Notes: generated from the sequence alone by a model not told the origin. Positions 22,008-33,890 are shown, numbered from the stretch's first letter. The stretch: DNA of 64,000 bases from Macrostomum hystrix (GCA_950097015.1 CATNEN010000007.1:7720001-7784000), one strand, 5' to 3'. Translations and numbers: made by a program.

Positions 22008-22331
22008 GAGAATCCTGCCTACGCTGACTGCGAAGGGCCTGGCTGCGTGCAGCCTTAGTCTATGGGCCATAGACAATAAAGGACAAGCGAAGTGATAAAA
22101 AGCCATCCAATGTGAGAATCCTGCCTACGCTGAATACGAAGGGCCTAGCTGCGTGCAGCCTTAGTCTATGGGCCATAGACAATAAAGGACAAGCGAAGTG
22201 ATAAAAAGCCATCCAATGTGAGAATCCTGCCTACGCTGAATACGAAGGGCCTAGCTGCGTGCAGCCTTAGTCTATGGGCCATAGACAATAAAGGACAAGC
22301 AAAGTGATAAAAAGGCATCCAATGTGAGAAT
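22008..22331 (+). repeat. About 106-bp tandem repeat inside the left TIR
   Basis: A 105-107 bp segment running from GAGAATCCTGCC through GGCCATAGACAATAAAGG to GATAAAAAGCCATCC occurs three times in a row (starts 22008, 22113, 22220), while the right TIR has it once. The second and third copies share CTGAATACG where the first and the right TIR have CTGACTGCG. Confidence 0.9.
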
Positions 22332-22484
22332 CGATCGCTTTTTCTCTTTCCCCCAGCTCTCTCCACTCCTCCAAGCGCAACTCCTCCATCACTGCTTCTC
22401 CATCACCCACAGTCTCGTTGCTTTCTTGCCTATTTATCCAACACTTAGAATTAACAGAGTTCAGTCTTCATCACTGCAATAAAA

Positions 22485-23543
22485 ATGCCCGCCTCATCTG
22501 TGGACCGCCAGCGACTCATCGCGGCCATTGAAAATGGAAGCTCACTAAGGGAAGCAGCAGCCGTCCTGCAACTGCCTGTCTCAACTGCCTATAGAATTGC
22601 CCGTCAGCATCGCCTAGAAGGAAGAACTGAGGCGCTTCCTCGATGTGGTCAACGACTTCTTAAAGTTGATGATGAAATGCGGCAATTTCTGAGCCAGAAG
22701 CTGCAAAAGAACCCCTTCCTAACGTTAAAAGAGATGGCCAACTGCATGGCTGCACAGTTTCCGGAGAAGCCTTAAGTGGGGTACAAGACGGTCGATCGGA
22801 TGCTCCAAGGGATGCTATACACCCTGAAGCTCGGAACGAAGGGCAGTGACACCAGAGCGAGCTGCAATCTGCCGGAAAACATCGAGGCCCGAAGAGAATA
22901 TGCCAACTTCATGCTGCACCTTGACGCCTCCGTACACATCGTCTATTTGGACGAAACTGGATTCAACTTGTGGCTACGGCGATCGCAAGGCCGTGCTATC
23001 AGGGGTCGCCCTGTTAAGCGGACTGTGACGACACAAAGAGGCCCAAACGCGACCGTCTGCATGGCTATCTGCGCAGAGTTTGGCCTGGCGCACTCGACCG
23101 TGCAGCGGGGTGGTCAGACGCTGGTTTGCTTCCAGGAGTTCATCAAATTCTTGGCAGAGCGATGCAATGAGCTCGATGCCGATGGAAGCTGGCTGGTTAT
23201 GATGGACGGCCCGCACTTCTACAGGGGAGCCAGGGTGCGGGAGCAACTACAAGAGAAGATCTCGATTCGCATCCTGCCGCCATACTCACCCTTCCTCAAC
23301 CCATCGGAACTGGCCAACAGTGCGCTGAAGGCACGGATCAAAAGCCGCCTGGCAGACGCTGGACTAGTCAACGAGGAGGCCGTTGCTCCAGATGGCGTCA
23401 ACAAAGAGGAGTGGCGATTCATGCTGTTAGAGATAGAGGCGCGCGAAGCGATTGACGACACAGTCACTGCTGGGAAGGCTGCCGCGTGGGACCTGCATTG
23501 CAGACGACTCTTTGGGCAGTGCATTGAGGGAGGGCTATTTTAA
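22485..23543 (+). pseudogene. IS630/Tc1-family transposase with one internal TAA
   Basis: A single reading frame of 352 codons interrupted by TAA at 22773-22775. The N-terminal part (22485-22772) is a helix-turn-helix, DNA-binding region (SSVDRQRLIAAIENGSSLRE...). The C-terminal part (22776-23540) is a DDE superfamily 3 domain with YLDETGFN (first Asp), MMDGPHF (second Asp) and PPYSPFLNPSE (Glu), with 33 residues between the last Asp and Glu. All three catalytic positions are present and no frameshift is seen. Readthrough or a sequencing error is possible; otherwise the copy is inactive. Confidence 0.88.
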
Positions 23544-24029
23544 CTCTTTACTTTACTGTATACTGTATCATCCAGTGTTCCTGTTTCCGTTATTCCGTTC
23601 AAGCTATTGGCTAGTCATATGGCTCAGAAGGTATAAAAATAAAAAAATACGACGCATAGACCAATCGATTCTCATATTGGATGCCTTTTTATCACTTTGC
23701 TTGTCCTTTATTGTCTATGGCCCATAGACTAAGGCTGCACGCAGCCAGGCCCTTCGCAGTCAGCGTAGGCAGGCTTCTCATTTTGGGTGGCTTCATTCTC
23801 AGTTAGGCTGACAAAACCAATACTATTTATAGCTTGAGATGTCTTCCTTGAGACGGTCAAGAGACGTCTTTCTTCATACACTCAGACCAAGGTCACTGAC
23901 TCTCGGACCAAGGTCCCCTGAGCTCGTATCCAATTTCTCAATTATGAACAGATCTCAACGACGATTTTCCGTTTCAGACTGCAGTCTTTGTTCTGGAAAG
24001 CGAGAAGCAGCAAAGTGAGAGTTTTCACA

Positions 24030-24485
24030 ATGCCCGAGCAGAGCTGCGACTACCGCGTGGCCGTGTTCGGGTCGGCCGGTGTGGGCAAATCCTCCCTGGT
24101 GCAGCGCTTCATTCGAGGCACCTTCAAAGAGGCGTACACGCCCACAGTTGAGGACACTTACCGACAGGTGATTAGCAGCGATAAGCAGGTGTGCACACTG
24201 CAGATTACGGATACGACTGGGTCGCACCAGTTCCCAGCCATGATGCGGCTCAGCATGAGCAAGGGCCACGCATTCGTTCTGGTGTACTCGGTTACCGCTC
24301 GAGCCACTCTTGTCGAGCTAAATGCTGTTGTTACAGAGCTGTGCGACATCAAGGGCGCCGACATTGCGACTACCCCCTGATGCTGGTGGCCAACAAGAGC
24401 GACGAGCCTGCGAGCAGTCGAGAGGTGAGTCGAGACGCGGGCGCCGCAGGCGAGGCAAGGATGGAGCAAAGTGCGGGACAAAGGT
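24030..24485 (+). pseudogene. DIRAS: Di-Ras family small GTPase, frameshifted and truncated
   Basis: The first 111 or so codons are intact and very close to DIRAS1/2: G1 loop GSAGVGKSS, effector region [13 protein letters not shown]3 with the Di-Ras-specific DTTGSHQ in place of DTAGQ, and [13 protein letters not shown]. The frame is lost near 24360-24368; one base out of frame the G4 region continues as [12 protein letters not shown] and then SREV. A second shift near 24461 is needed to reach the conserved Trp, after which the family's METSAK and C-terminal region are not found. It sits after an acceptor-like CAG at 23982-23984. This is a decayed copy or an assembly with indel errors. Di-Ras proteins are GTP-binding, membrane-associated Ras relatives. 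Confidence 0.82.
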
Positions 24486-24854
24486 AGAGATGTAAAAGAT
24501 GTAAATTAATTTACATTATATATACCTGAGTATATAGTCTCTATTAATATACTCCGGGTATTTTATTATAATGACGATGTTGGCATGTTGATACATAGAT
24601 CATGTATAATGTTGATTGAAGGCGATTGTGAGAACAGGAAAACAAGGAATGTAGAAAAAATGACGGCAAAAATGTAATTAAAATTAAAAAAAAAATCCTA
24701 GAATTCGACAATTCAGTGCTATCTTATTTGACTGAAAATCCGTTTGTCCGTCTGTCAGTGGCTCGTGTCATAAGTAAAAAATATAACCTGACAAAGTCTT
24801 GAGCTCAAATCACAACTACGAATGGATAAGAGGTGGCAGAAAGGGCGACAAGTC
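24486..24854 (+). other. AT-rich spacer
   Basis: No gene or repeat recognised. It could be intron if the Di-Ras exon used the GTGAGT at 24425. Confidence 0.45.
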
Positions 24855-26255
24855 TGAGATCTGAGATAGTCAGTCTGGGATCTGGGATCTGAGATAGTCA
24901 GTCTGGGATCTGGAATGGTCAGTCTGGGATCTGAGATAGTTAGTCTGGGATCTGAGATAGTCAGTCTGGGATCTGGGATCTGGAATGGTCAGTCTGGGAT
25001 CTGAGATAGTCAGTCTGGGATCTGGGATCTGAGATAGTCAGTCTGGAATCTGAGATAGTCAGTCTGGGATCTGGGATGGTCAGTCTGGGATCTGGGATGG
25101 TCAGTCTGGGATCTGGGATGGTCAGTCTGGGATCTGAGATAGTCAGTCTGGGATCTGGGATCTGAGATAGTCAGTCTGGGATCTGAGATAGTCAGTCTGG
25201 GATCTGGGATGGTCAGTCTGGGATCTGGGATGGTCAGTCTGGGATCTGGGATGGTCAGTCTGGGATCTGGAATGGTCAGTCTCGGATCTTGGATGGTCAG
25301 TCTGGGATCTGGGATGGTCAGTCTGGGATCTGGGATGGTCAGTCTGGGATCTGAGATAGTCAGTCTGGGATCTGGGATGGTCAGTCTGGGATCTGAGATA
25401 GTCAGTCTGGGATCTGGGATGGTCAGTCTGGGATCTGGGATGGTCAGTCTGGGATCTGGGATGGTCAGTCTGGGATCTGGAATGGTCAGTCTCGGATCTT
25501 GGATGGTCAGTCTGGGATCTGGGATGGTCAGTCTGGGATCTGGGATGGTCAGTCTGGGATCTGAGATAGTCAGTCTGGGATCTGGGATCTGAGATAGTCA
25601 GTCTGGGATCTGAGATAGTCAGTCTGGGATCTGGGATGGTCAGTCTGGGATCTGGGATGGTCAGTCTGGGATCTGGGATGGTCAGTCTGGGATCTGGAAT
25701 GGTCAGTCTCGGATCTTGGATGGTCAGTCTGGGATCTGGGATGGTCAGTCTGGGATCTGAGATAATCAGTATGGGATCTGGGATGGTCAGTCTGGGATCT
25801 GAGATAATCAGTCTGGGATCTGGGATCTGAGATAGTCAGTCTGGGATCTGAGATAGTCAGTCTGGGATCTGGGATGGTCAGTCTGGGATCTGAGATAATC
25901 AGTCTGGGATCTGGGATAGTCAGTTTGGGATCTGGGATAATCAGTCTGGGATCTGGAATAGTCAGTCTGGGATCTGAGATAATCAGTCTGGGATCTGGGA
26001 TGGTCACTCTGGGATCTAAGATAATCAGACTGGGATCTGGGAAGGTCAGTCTGGGATCTGGGATGGTCAGTCTGGGATCTGAGATAATCAGTCTGGCATC
26101 TGTGATGGTCAGTCTGGCATCTGGGATGGTCAGTCTGGGATCTGAGATAGTCAGTCTGAGATCTGGGATCTGGAATAATCAGTCTGGGATCTGAGATAAT
26201 CAGTGGGATCTGGGATCAGGGATGGTCAGTCTGGGATCTGAGATAGTCAGTCTGA
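24855..26255 (+). repeat. 20-21 bp minisatellite (GGGATCTGAGATAGTCAGTCT type)
   Basis: About 65 copies of a unit with core TCAGTCTGGGATCTGAGATA or TCAGTCTGGGATCTGGGATG, with extra half-units (GGGATCTGGGATCTGAG) and a higher-order pattern: a block holding TCTCGGATCTTGG recurs near 25282, 25492 and 25706. It is open in several frames, but the frames are repeat artefacts. Confidence 0.95.
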
Positions 26256-27465
26256 GAAGGGGATCCTGAATCTGGTGTTAATTTCTTAGACTGATGAAAT
26301 ACTATAAGCCAATGTAAATAAATTAGAAGGCTAAGTCAAGGCACAGGCCAGGCGGTTCACAAACAATGCGCGCAGTCGCGCCGCACGCATTAGGGAGCGG
26401 CAAATTCCTAGCAAAAATAGCTTTCATTATTGTTATTACTATTAGGATTATTATTTTCGAATCCCGTTGCGATTGATAAAACCAAAACTGGTTGAAACGA
26501 ACTTCAATTACAACAGAGAAATAGAAAAGGCTAAAAAGGTTGACAGAACAATGGGTTGTATTTTAAGCTGCTTGAGATAAATTAGTTATTTTTTAGTTTC
26601 AGCAGACAGACAACAGACAGACCGAAGTGCACTGGGGCGAGGGTTGCAGTGCAGTTTCACAGGCTGGTAAAATTTGCGGAAAATAAATAATACAGAAACA
26701 GAGGCAATCGACTTCAATGCGCTCGAGATGCGCTCTGGGACCGAGATGAGTATTTTCATTGCAGAGTGGGAACTTTAGAAAAATAGCAATCGGAGCATTT
26801 GTTGCAGGATTCGGGGCAGTGGAAATGCAAAGTTAGCGTATTAATAACCAACTGTGGCTAAACTCAATTCGCACAATCGCTGAGCTATGTGCAAAGCAGA
26901 CTGAAACAATGCACTGCACAGTAATATCCTGACTGCCTTTCAGATCCGGGATAAAAACTGACACTAGAGCCTAATTTAAAAAGGAAACCTTTTAAAAATA
27001 ACGACAAACCCGGAATAACGACAAACCCGGAATAACGACAAACCTGGAAGCATACAACGACGGATGCAAGAAAAATTCCTAAATAGTCCTAAAATAGAAA
27101 TTGAACTAAACATAATATTTTTGCGTAGTCAAGGATATGACCTAACAACAGCCATAGGGAATGTTGCTATGCTAAGTATACATATCAATTTTTAATGAAG
27201 ATAATAATTTTCATAAACCTAACAATATAGTAATTTTTATTGGAGGTTGTGTTATTTCCATTTATTCAGTGCCCAAGAATATCTAAAAGGAACTATTATC
27301 AACTTATAATAGTAGAAATTTTGTTTCAAACCAACAAAATCAGACCCGTTTGTCAGCGCTAAGCACAAGCATACAGTTGGTGCGCACCAGACTACAAGAG
27401 ACAATCAAATGCTGCACATAGCAAAGCCTCAGCCCAATTAAATAGTCTATCGCATACAAATAAGT
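26256..27465 (+). other. Intergenic region
   Basis: This holds a short tandem repeat at about 27000-27053 (ACGACAAACCCGGAATA, three copies). A possible Di-Ras 3' remnant near 26604-26690 after TTTTTTAGTTTCAG is too weak to call. No other gene is seen. Confidence 0.5.
27261..27266 (-). terminator. Poly(A) signal of PPM1G (minus strand AATAAA)
   Basis: TTTATT on the plus strand, 200 bp past the PPM1G stop. It is the nearest canonical hexamer I found downstream of the gene. Confidence 0.5.
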
Positions 27466-29266
27466 TTAGCCTTCCTTGGCCCTCTTGTTCTCGCTCTCGC
27501 CTTTGCTCTCCAGTGTGGCGGCAGTCTCGACAATATTGTCGGTGGAAACAGCAGCGGAGTCCACTTCGCCATTGCCTTCGGACTCGGCGGGCAGCTTGCG
27601 CTTGCGAGACGCAGCTGCCTGTGCGGTGGCCGCGCTAGCCGAGCGGAAGCAGACCAGCACGGCTGTCATGTTGTCGCAGCCGCTGCCGTCAGACTCCTGC
27701 GCATCCGGCGCCAGGCAGTGATCGAACAGCGCCTCGCACACCTGATCCGGGCTGAGGCCGGCTGATAGGCGCTTCTCACAGAAGTCGACGGCCTCCTGCG
27801 AGGTCATGGAGTTCCAGATGCCATCACAGGCCAGCAGCAGAAAGCGGTGGCTGTCGGCGATGGTTACGCAGCGGACGTCCGGCAGCGGGCTGATAATCTG
27901 TTTGGCTGCGGTGAGCTCGGCGTTCTGCTTGTAGGCGTGGTCACCGATGGCGCGGCTGAGGTTCAGGCCGCCGTTGACGCGACCCTCCTTGGTCACGTGA
28001 CCACCGGCGGCCTCGATGCGGCTGCGCTCTGGCTCGTCTTCGGGCTTGTGGTCGATGCTCATATCGACAGCGACGCCGGCGTCAGAGAGGACGGCCCGAG
28101 AGTCGCCAGCATTGGCGACAAACAGTCGATCGCCAACTAGAAGGGCGACAACGGCGGTGGTGCCGGAGTCCACACCGGGGTCATCGCCAGTGGGCATGAT
28201 CACCTCGTACTCCTCCTCAGACTCCTCATCCTCCTCCGAGTCGGACTCTTCCTCATCTTCGTCTTCTTCTTCGTCATTGTCGTCTTTTTCCTCGGCATCC
28301 TCATCATTTTCATTTTCCTCCTCTTCCTGCTCGTCCTCTTCCTCGGCACCGGGCACATAGTCCTTATCGTCATCATCGGCATCCTCTTTGTCCGCATCGG
28401 CGCCATTATCGTCGGTGGCGGCATCGCCGGCGCCATTATCGTCGTCCACGGCCGAAGTTCCGGCGCCGTCGTCGATAAAGTATTTGTCTTTTGCTGTTGA
28501 TGACGACTCTCGCTCTGTGTTTTCGTTATTTTCGTTCTCGGCGGCCGCAGCATCGGCCTGGGCTCGGGCGCGATCAGCGTCGCCGTCGTCGCCGACTTCA
28601 TCCTTGACTGTGTCGCCATTCTCGCCTGGAAAATGGATAAGAAAACATTCGTTATTCGACCTGGTAAAACAAAAAAACGCTTAATAGTTAAAATAACGTC
28701 TTAGTTTCTCTCGCCGTCTACCAAAAAAATCAATGCGCCACGGGCTTGTGATTCGCACCTTCTTCGTGGCGCCGGCGACGCTGAGCAGCGGCGGCTGCCC
28801 CGATCGTGCGCAGCAGGCGGTCCAGCGGCATTTCGGCCTCCTCGCGCAGGGCGCTGGCCTCCTCGGCCATGGCCTCCTGGTCCGAATCCGAGTCTTCATC
28901 AGTTGCCTTGGACAGGCTCTTAAGTGTGGCGGCAACCTCAGGCTCCAGTAGTTTCGCGTCCAGACCCAAGAAGGCGTCCTTCAGCGCCTGCTCAAAGTCG
29001 CCGCTCTGATAAGTGTCGGTGTCCAGCAGGTACTGGGGCAGGTGCTTGGACAGGTACAGAGCCACCTCAGCGCCACCGTGACCATCGAACACGGCAAACA
29101 GGTGCCTGTCCGGCTGCTTGGAGTCGAATCCGGGGGCGCAGGTGTGCGCGTCCTCCTGGCTAGTGCGCCAGCCTTGCATTGTTGAGTGGCCATAGACGAT
29201 GCCATCTGTGAGCTGGCTGCAGCCGGACACTTTGTCTAGCACAGGTTTGTCAAGGAAGGCGCCCAT
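27466..29266 (-). CDS. PPM1G: PPM1G, PP2C-family Ser/Thr phosphatase with acidic insert
   Basis: Metal-dependent (Mn/Mg) protein phosphatase; the vertebrate member is nuclear and acts on splicing factors and histones. Exon 1 29266-28759 and exon 2 28625-27466 (minus strand) join in phase 1 to give 555 residues (human 546). It starts MGAF, with Gly2 as a possible myristoylation site as in relatives. PP2C motifs: SQEDAH with Asp39, FDGHGG with Asp61, then after a long acidic insert (about residues 229-315) SGTTAVVALL, NAGDSRAV, RVNGGLNLSRAIGDH, ACDGIWN and GCDNMTAVLVCF. An acidic insert in the middle of the catalytic domain is diagnostic of PPM1G. The C terminus ends in a short basic tail (ENKRAKEG), probably a nuclear localisation signal. 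Donor GAAG|GTGCGA, acceptor TTTTCCAG. Confidence 0.95.
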
Positions 29267-32168
29267 GCTGGCTGTAGATTTGATTCTGGGTTATATCATT
29301 TATTGATACTTCAGTAATTTCAGCAATATGAATTGTCTAATTTCAGCAGTTTCTGTGCACAAATCACATGATTTAATAGATTGTACAAGAAGCTAAGGGA
29401 AATTGCTTCAAGATTTTACTTACAGCAGAACTCTATAAATACATATAGGAGCTTTTATTCCAAAAATATAACCTTTTGCATTAATGATTCAGCTTGAGAA
29501 AAACTGTTGTACATTATTGTAAACATATGTACTTGGTTAAGTGAAAATTACAACTTTTGCATAGACAGCTAATTTATGTATATTTAAGATATACTTCTGG
29601 TAAAAGCAAAAAACTATAACAATAGACATAGAGATTTTGAGAGCTTGACAAACAAGTCTCTGTAGAGATTGAAAGACAAATCACTATAGATCTTGACAGA
29701 GACATAGAGTGTCAAATTTTAGATAAGAGACAGGTTTAATTGGAATTTTAACTTTTACTGGACTTAAAAAACTATTTCTAAAAATGTCAGCACTACTTAA
29801 AGTCTACTTCTCTAGTGTTACATAAGGCAAATATATTTAACACAACAGCTCCTACATGACAACTGAGCTCTTTTTACCAGATGCATTATTGAAATTTTGT
29901 AAGCCTGCCAGTGTACACTCTATGATCTTGTCATGACAATAGTTTGCTACAATGCCACATTGTTCTTATGTGGTTTTTCTTATATTTCTTTACATTTGCA
30001 TCCATATTTAACTTTTCTACATGGGATTTATTGTTTTTATTTTAAAGTTGCTTATATTGTGAATATGCTTATAAATCATGGCTTGCATGATTGTTATTTG
30101 TAATAATAATATATAATACTTTATATATGCTAAATGAAGTTACTATGCTATGAACATTTCATTATATCAAAATAACTGCTACACAAATATGAATTCTCTA
30201 GTTCACACTTGCTTATTTGTTTTCCTTTCACTTTAGCTGTCATTCCAGTTTTTACTTAATTATGAAGATTTTTAATAACTTTTTTGTTTTGTGTCTTACC
30301 TATTGTTTCTGTTTGAATAGGTTTTCTATTAGCCTTTGTTTTTCTGTCCTAAGTATACTAACAACTTGTAGGCACTTCTGTGATACTTGCCTCAGTATGG
30401 GTTTCAATCTTAGATGACATATTATGAATTATGTTTGTTCCTATTCATGAAACACAGAAGTGGATAAAAGCAAATATTAAGATATGAGAATACAAAAGGC
30501 TGTTTTGTGGTAGATAGCTATAAATAACATAGCTAGTAAAAAAGTTTACCATCATAATGTAATGCCAATAGATTTGTTGAATATTATACACATAAATGCA
30601 TATAATAGGCCTAGCATGGAATTAGCCATCTAATTGAAGCAAGCTGCTATGCATATAAGCTGTTCAATAAATGGCAGAGAATTATGTAGATGATTGCTGG
30701 CATATGACTATCGCCTATCAGGACAAGCAGTTGCTACTGCTACTGTCAATAAACAGTAATTAGGCTAGTGTTGTTGGACCAAGACTGCTGCAGCTGGGGT
30801 ACTTATAAAAACACATATGCCTAAATTTAAAAGCTCCAGGTAAGGAACAAAATAGGTAGGTGTACAATGAGTTGACGACTAGGCCCAGACAAGATAGCAG
30901 GTAAAGTTTTAAGTTGATTAGAAAACCTGAAGTATTCAATAGTTCTTGTTGTAGGCCTCAATGGGGGATGACATTGTACATTTGTTAACTTGTTAATAAA
31001 CATGAAATTTGACGTCATATTGATATACGATAAAGGCTTACACCTTTTCGTCCCCCGCTAAAAGGCTGCAGTAATCTGATCATATATGACCAAATTTCGT
31101 TCTTAATAGCTTGTAACTTTATTTATGGGTAAATAGGCTCCAAAAAGTGGTTATGAGAAGAAGCACAACGCAGAGACTAAAATTTTCTATAAGATTTGTA
31201 AAACTTTTATATTAGTTTAGTTTGGTTAGTTGTTTTGCGCGCATTATTTCTATCCGATAAGAACAAATAAAAAAAAATTTATTGTAGAGACAACAATGCT
31301 ATTAGTTAAAATTATCGAATGAAATTATTTACAAGTTCAGAAGATAAAAAATTCTAGTTTAGCACTTTTTAAACTTTTTGATTTTTCGTTGTATTCAGAC
31401 ATTCAATAATTAGAAAAGTGGAATTCGGTACCGCGGCAAAACCGTGGATTGTTCGTCGTAGTTCCACGAGTTTTCCCTAACTTCAGACTAAAAAATGATA
31501 AAAAATCTGCTTCTTGTTCCTTGTTCATGCAGGCAAGTAAAATTGCTACCAAAAACAAAGTTTAGTTTAGTTTACACCTCTTTAAGTAATATACAAACAA
31601 GGTACAATTATCGAATTCAATGGACTATATCTCTGTCTTCTGATTAGTAAGTATAAAACACAGTAGCCATGCAGTACATTGTTTCCATATATGAATCAAA
31701 ACATCTTTATAGTTTGTGTAGGTATTGGAAGAAACTATAGCGCAATAATTTATAGCGCAATAATGATTTACATATTAATTATTGTTATATATTGAGCTCC
31801 AATAAAAATGCCATGAAGAAAAGTTTACTAGACAAAAATATAAAATATTTATATATTTTAAAGTTGCTATTAGTTAATCCAATTGAATGGTTTTAGTCCC
31901 TAATGGTATCAGTTTTTATAATAAATTTTGTATTGCTTTATTCCACCAGCATTTTTAAAACATTTACTATATATAATAAGTATTTTAATAAACATCGTTT
32001 ATCAAAATGAAATGAAAAAAAGTTAGCTCTAACAATCATAAAGTGCTCAGAATCTTAGAAAACAACAGCAGCTTTTCTATAATAGCCTGATATTTAACTT
32101 TTGTCTCTATGGTCAGCAATCAAATTATGTAATTAATTTATATAATCTGAATAATGCATTATCCTTAG
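29267..32168 (+). other. AT-rich region between PPM1G and the Gln-rich gene
   Basis: About 2.9 kb of low-GC sequence with no recognised exon, repeat array or transposon end. It may hold the PPM1G promoter and a 5' intron of the downstream gene, because that gene's first coding exon follows an acceptor-like TCCTTAG at 32162-32168. Confidence 0.5.
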
Positions 32169-32177
32169 GTGTCCAGC

Positions 32178-33091
32178 ATGGCTAATAAAGGCCCCACATG
32201 CTCCAGTCAGAGTCAAGTGTCTGGACAAGCTCAGGACAGCCTGCCGAGACTAGAAGTGTTTGGCAATTGCAAAGTGTTGGTGGGTCAGACAGCATCTCAA
32301 ACACAATCTACACTTGATGATCCTTCCAATGCTCTATCGGCATCAGAGCAACAGCAAATGGTAGGCCTAGGATTGCCTAACCTGGAAATATTTAATAATA
32401 GAGTCTATCAACAAATGCAACAGCAGCCATACCGAGTTGTGCAGCAGCATCAGGTGCAGCAGTACTCACAGGAGCAGCAGCAGTACTTGCAGAATCAACA
32501 GCAGCAGTACTCACAGGTTCAGCCACAGCATTGCTCGCAGGTGCAGCAATTCTCCCAGATGGCGCAACAGCAAAACTGGCAGGATCAGCAAGGGCAACAG
32601 CAACTCTCACAATTGCCGATGGCGCAGACATTTTCACAAGTGAATACGAATGTGCTGGAGCCTAAGAACTTGCAGTTGCAGGAAAACCAGTATTTCGAGC
32701 AACATGAGCCACAAATTTTACTGCAGCTGCAGTACTCACATGAGCAGTATCAGCTGCAGGGTCAGCACCCTAGCGCCATGGTGATAAACATAGCCTATGT
32801 AATTGCTGAGACGGGCATTTCTGCTGCTGAATTCACTGCAGATCTTGGTATATCGGGTATTGAAACTCGGGATGGAATCGAAAGCACACAGTTAAATTGT
32901 GAGTCCATCAAAAATCATTGCCTTAATTTTTTAATTTCCGAGTTAGAAACCAATATGCGTTAAGTTAATTGAAGTTAAGTTAACTTAATTAAGTAAGTTA
33001 AGTTAACTTTACTTAAGTTAATTAAGTAAAGTTAATTGTACATCCATCAAATTTTATTCCAGTGACTGCCCCCGGACCTCCTGATGTGTGA
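32178..33091 (+). CDS. Glutamine-rich protein, unknown function (two coding exons)
   Basis: Exon 32178-32898 and exon 33063-33091, joined in phase 1 (AAT T|GTGAGT ... CCAG|TG ACT), give 249 residues ending TAPGPPDV. Residues about 57-195 are rich in Gln with Ser/Tyr/Val (repeated QQYSQ, QVQQ), as in transactivation or prion-like domains. The N terminus carries two related LP-LE-F segments (SLPRLEVFGNCKVLV and GLPNLEIFNNRVYQ). The C-terminal third is not low-complexity. A poly(A) signal AATAAA lies at 33357-33362. The family is not recognised; a transcription or RNA-binding cofactor is only a guess from composition. Confidence 0.55.
32960..33046 (+). repeat. Palindromic GTTAA/TTAAC tract in the intron of the Gln-rich gene
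   Basis: A run of overlapping inverted repeats built from GTTAACTTAATTAAGTAAG and its complement. It can fold into a long AT-rich hairpin and nearly fills the second half of the 164-bp intron. Confidence 0.8.
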
Positions 33092-33356
33092 AGAGATGCG
33101 AGATCTGCTGTCCAACCGAGCTGATCAGCTTCGAGCGCTTTAATTGTTAAGACTATGGCTAACTATTTATTAATACTTGTATCACTGCCGATTTGATCCA
33201 TGTATCATTGTACTCAGAATTAGAAAGATGAGATTGTACTCAGATATACGAGCTAGGTGGATTGAGTTGGTCGAGCCTGGACAGGCAGCGAAAACGACGT
33301 CACATAGAGATCAATGCTCATCTGACTACAAGCTCAAGAATCTTGAAGCCCTGTAC

Positions 33357-33362
33357 AATAAA
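33357..33362 (+). terminator. Poly(A) signal of the Gln-rich gene
   Basis: AATAAA about 266 bp after the stop at 33089-33091, followed by a T/G-containing stretch. Confidence 0.5.
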
Positions 33363-33774
33363 ATGCAGTCTTGAATCCTCAACACGCATCCTCAATCTTA
33401 AACCTAGTGTCGCAGGTCTTGTTCTCTGTGTATTCTGAGGAGGAAGCAGTATAGCACTAACCCGTATTATTTACAGTCTGCAGCAAAACTGTAATCGCCC
33501 GTTGAGCTTCTAACCTTACTGTAGATACTAAGTACTTTAAAATACAAAGTGCATACTCTCTTTTCGTTACATTCATTAATGCTATATAATTTCGGTGTCC
33601 CTTTGCTACTCTTCTATCGTAATAATGCTGTAACAGCGACTTTAGGGGGTAAATCTTTTTATGACTCACCTCCCTCCCTTTTTGGTGATTTATAGATTTT
33701 GCAACCTGTCAAGTTTTTTTTTGGCTGTAAATCATAATTTACCCTAGACGCGCGCCCACCCCATTCCCGCCCAA

Positions 33775-33890
33775 CCAATCACGGCACGGCGACCCGAAAC
33801 CACGTGATTCGGCTGTCTGCATGGTGAACATGCCAAGGTCGGGCAGATCATGCGATCACGGCGTGCATGCGTGACTCTGGCTCTATAAAA
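33775..33890 (+). promoter_or_regulatory. Orphan promoter-like block: CCAAT, CACGTG, TATA
   Basis: In a GC-rich patch, CCAAT (33775-33779), an E-box CACGTG (33801-33806) and TATAAAA (33884-33890) follow in promoter order and spacing. A T/C-rich stretch lies about 25-30 bp after the TATA (CTCTTCCATTCC). No clear coding sequence follows before the Helitron array at 34416. It could be the promoter of a gene cut off by the array or the U3 part of a solo LTR; no LTR boundary with a duplication was found. Confidence 0.4.

Larger units (their letters stand above)
21967..23820 (+). mobile_element. IS630/Tc1-type DNA transposon with long TIRs and TA duplication
   Basis: The element starts TTGGTTTTGTCAGCCTAACT and ends with its complement (GGCTGACAAAACCAA). 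TA flanks it at 21965-21966 and 23821-23822, as expected for the Tc1/mariner/IS630 superfamily. The right TIR (about 23665-23820) is close to 155 bp; the left side holds the same sequence but with an internal segment repeated in tandem. Between them is a transposase frame broken by one stop. TIRs differ at only a few positions, so the insertion looks fairly recent. Confidence 0.9.

Noticed and set aside
25209..26194. MVSLGSG-type repeat proteins
   Set aside because: The minisatellite is read in a 21-bp frame, with no start context, no splice support and the opposite strand also open.
26604..26690. Second Di-Ras exon after TTTTTTAGTTTCAG
   Set aside because: The reading frame is open for only 28 codons and the match to the Di-Ras C-terminal half is not convincing.
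31422..31437. GAATTCGGTACCGCGG, resembling a cloning polylinker (EcoRI, KpnI, SacII)
   Set aside because: The flanks are AT-rich genomic sequence with no vector backbone; a chance match is more likely than contamination.
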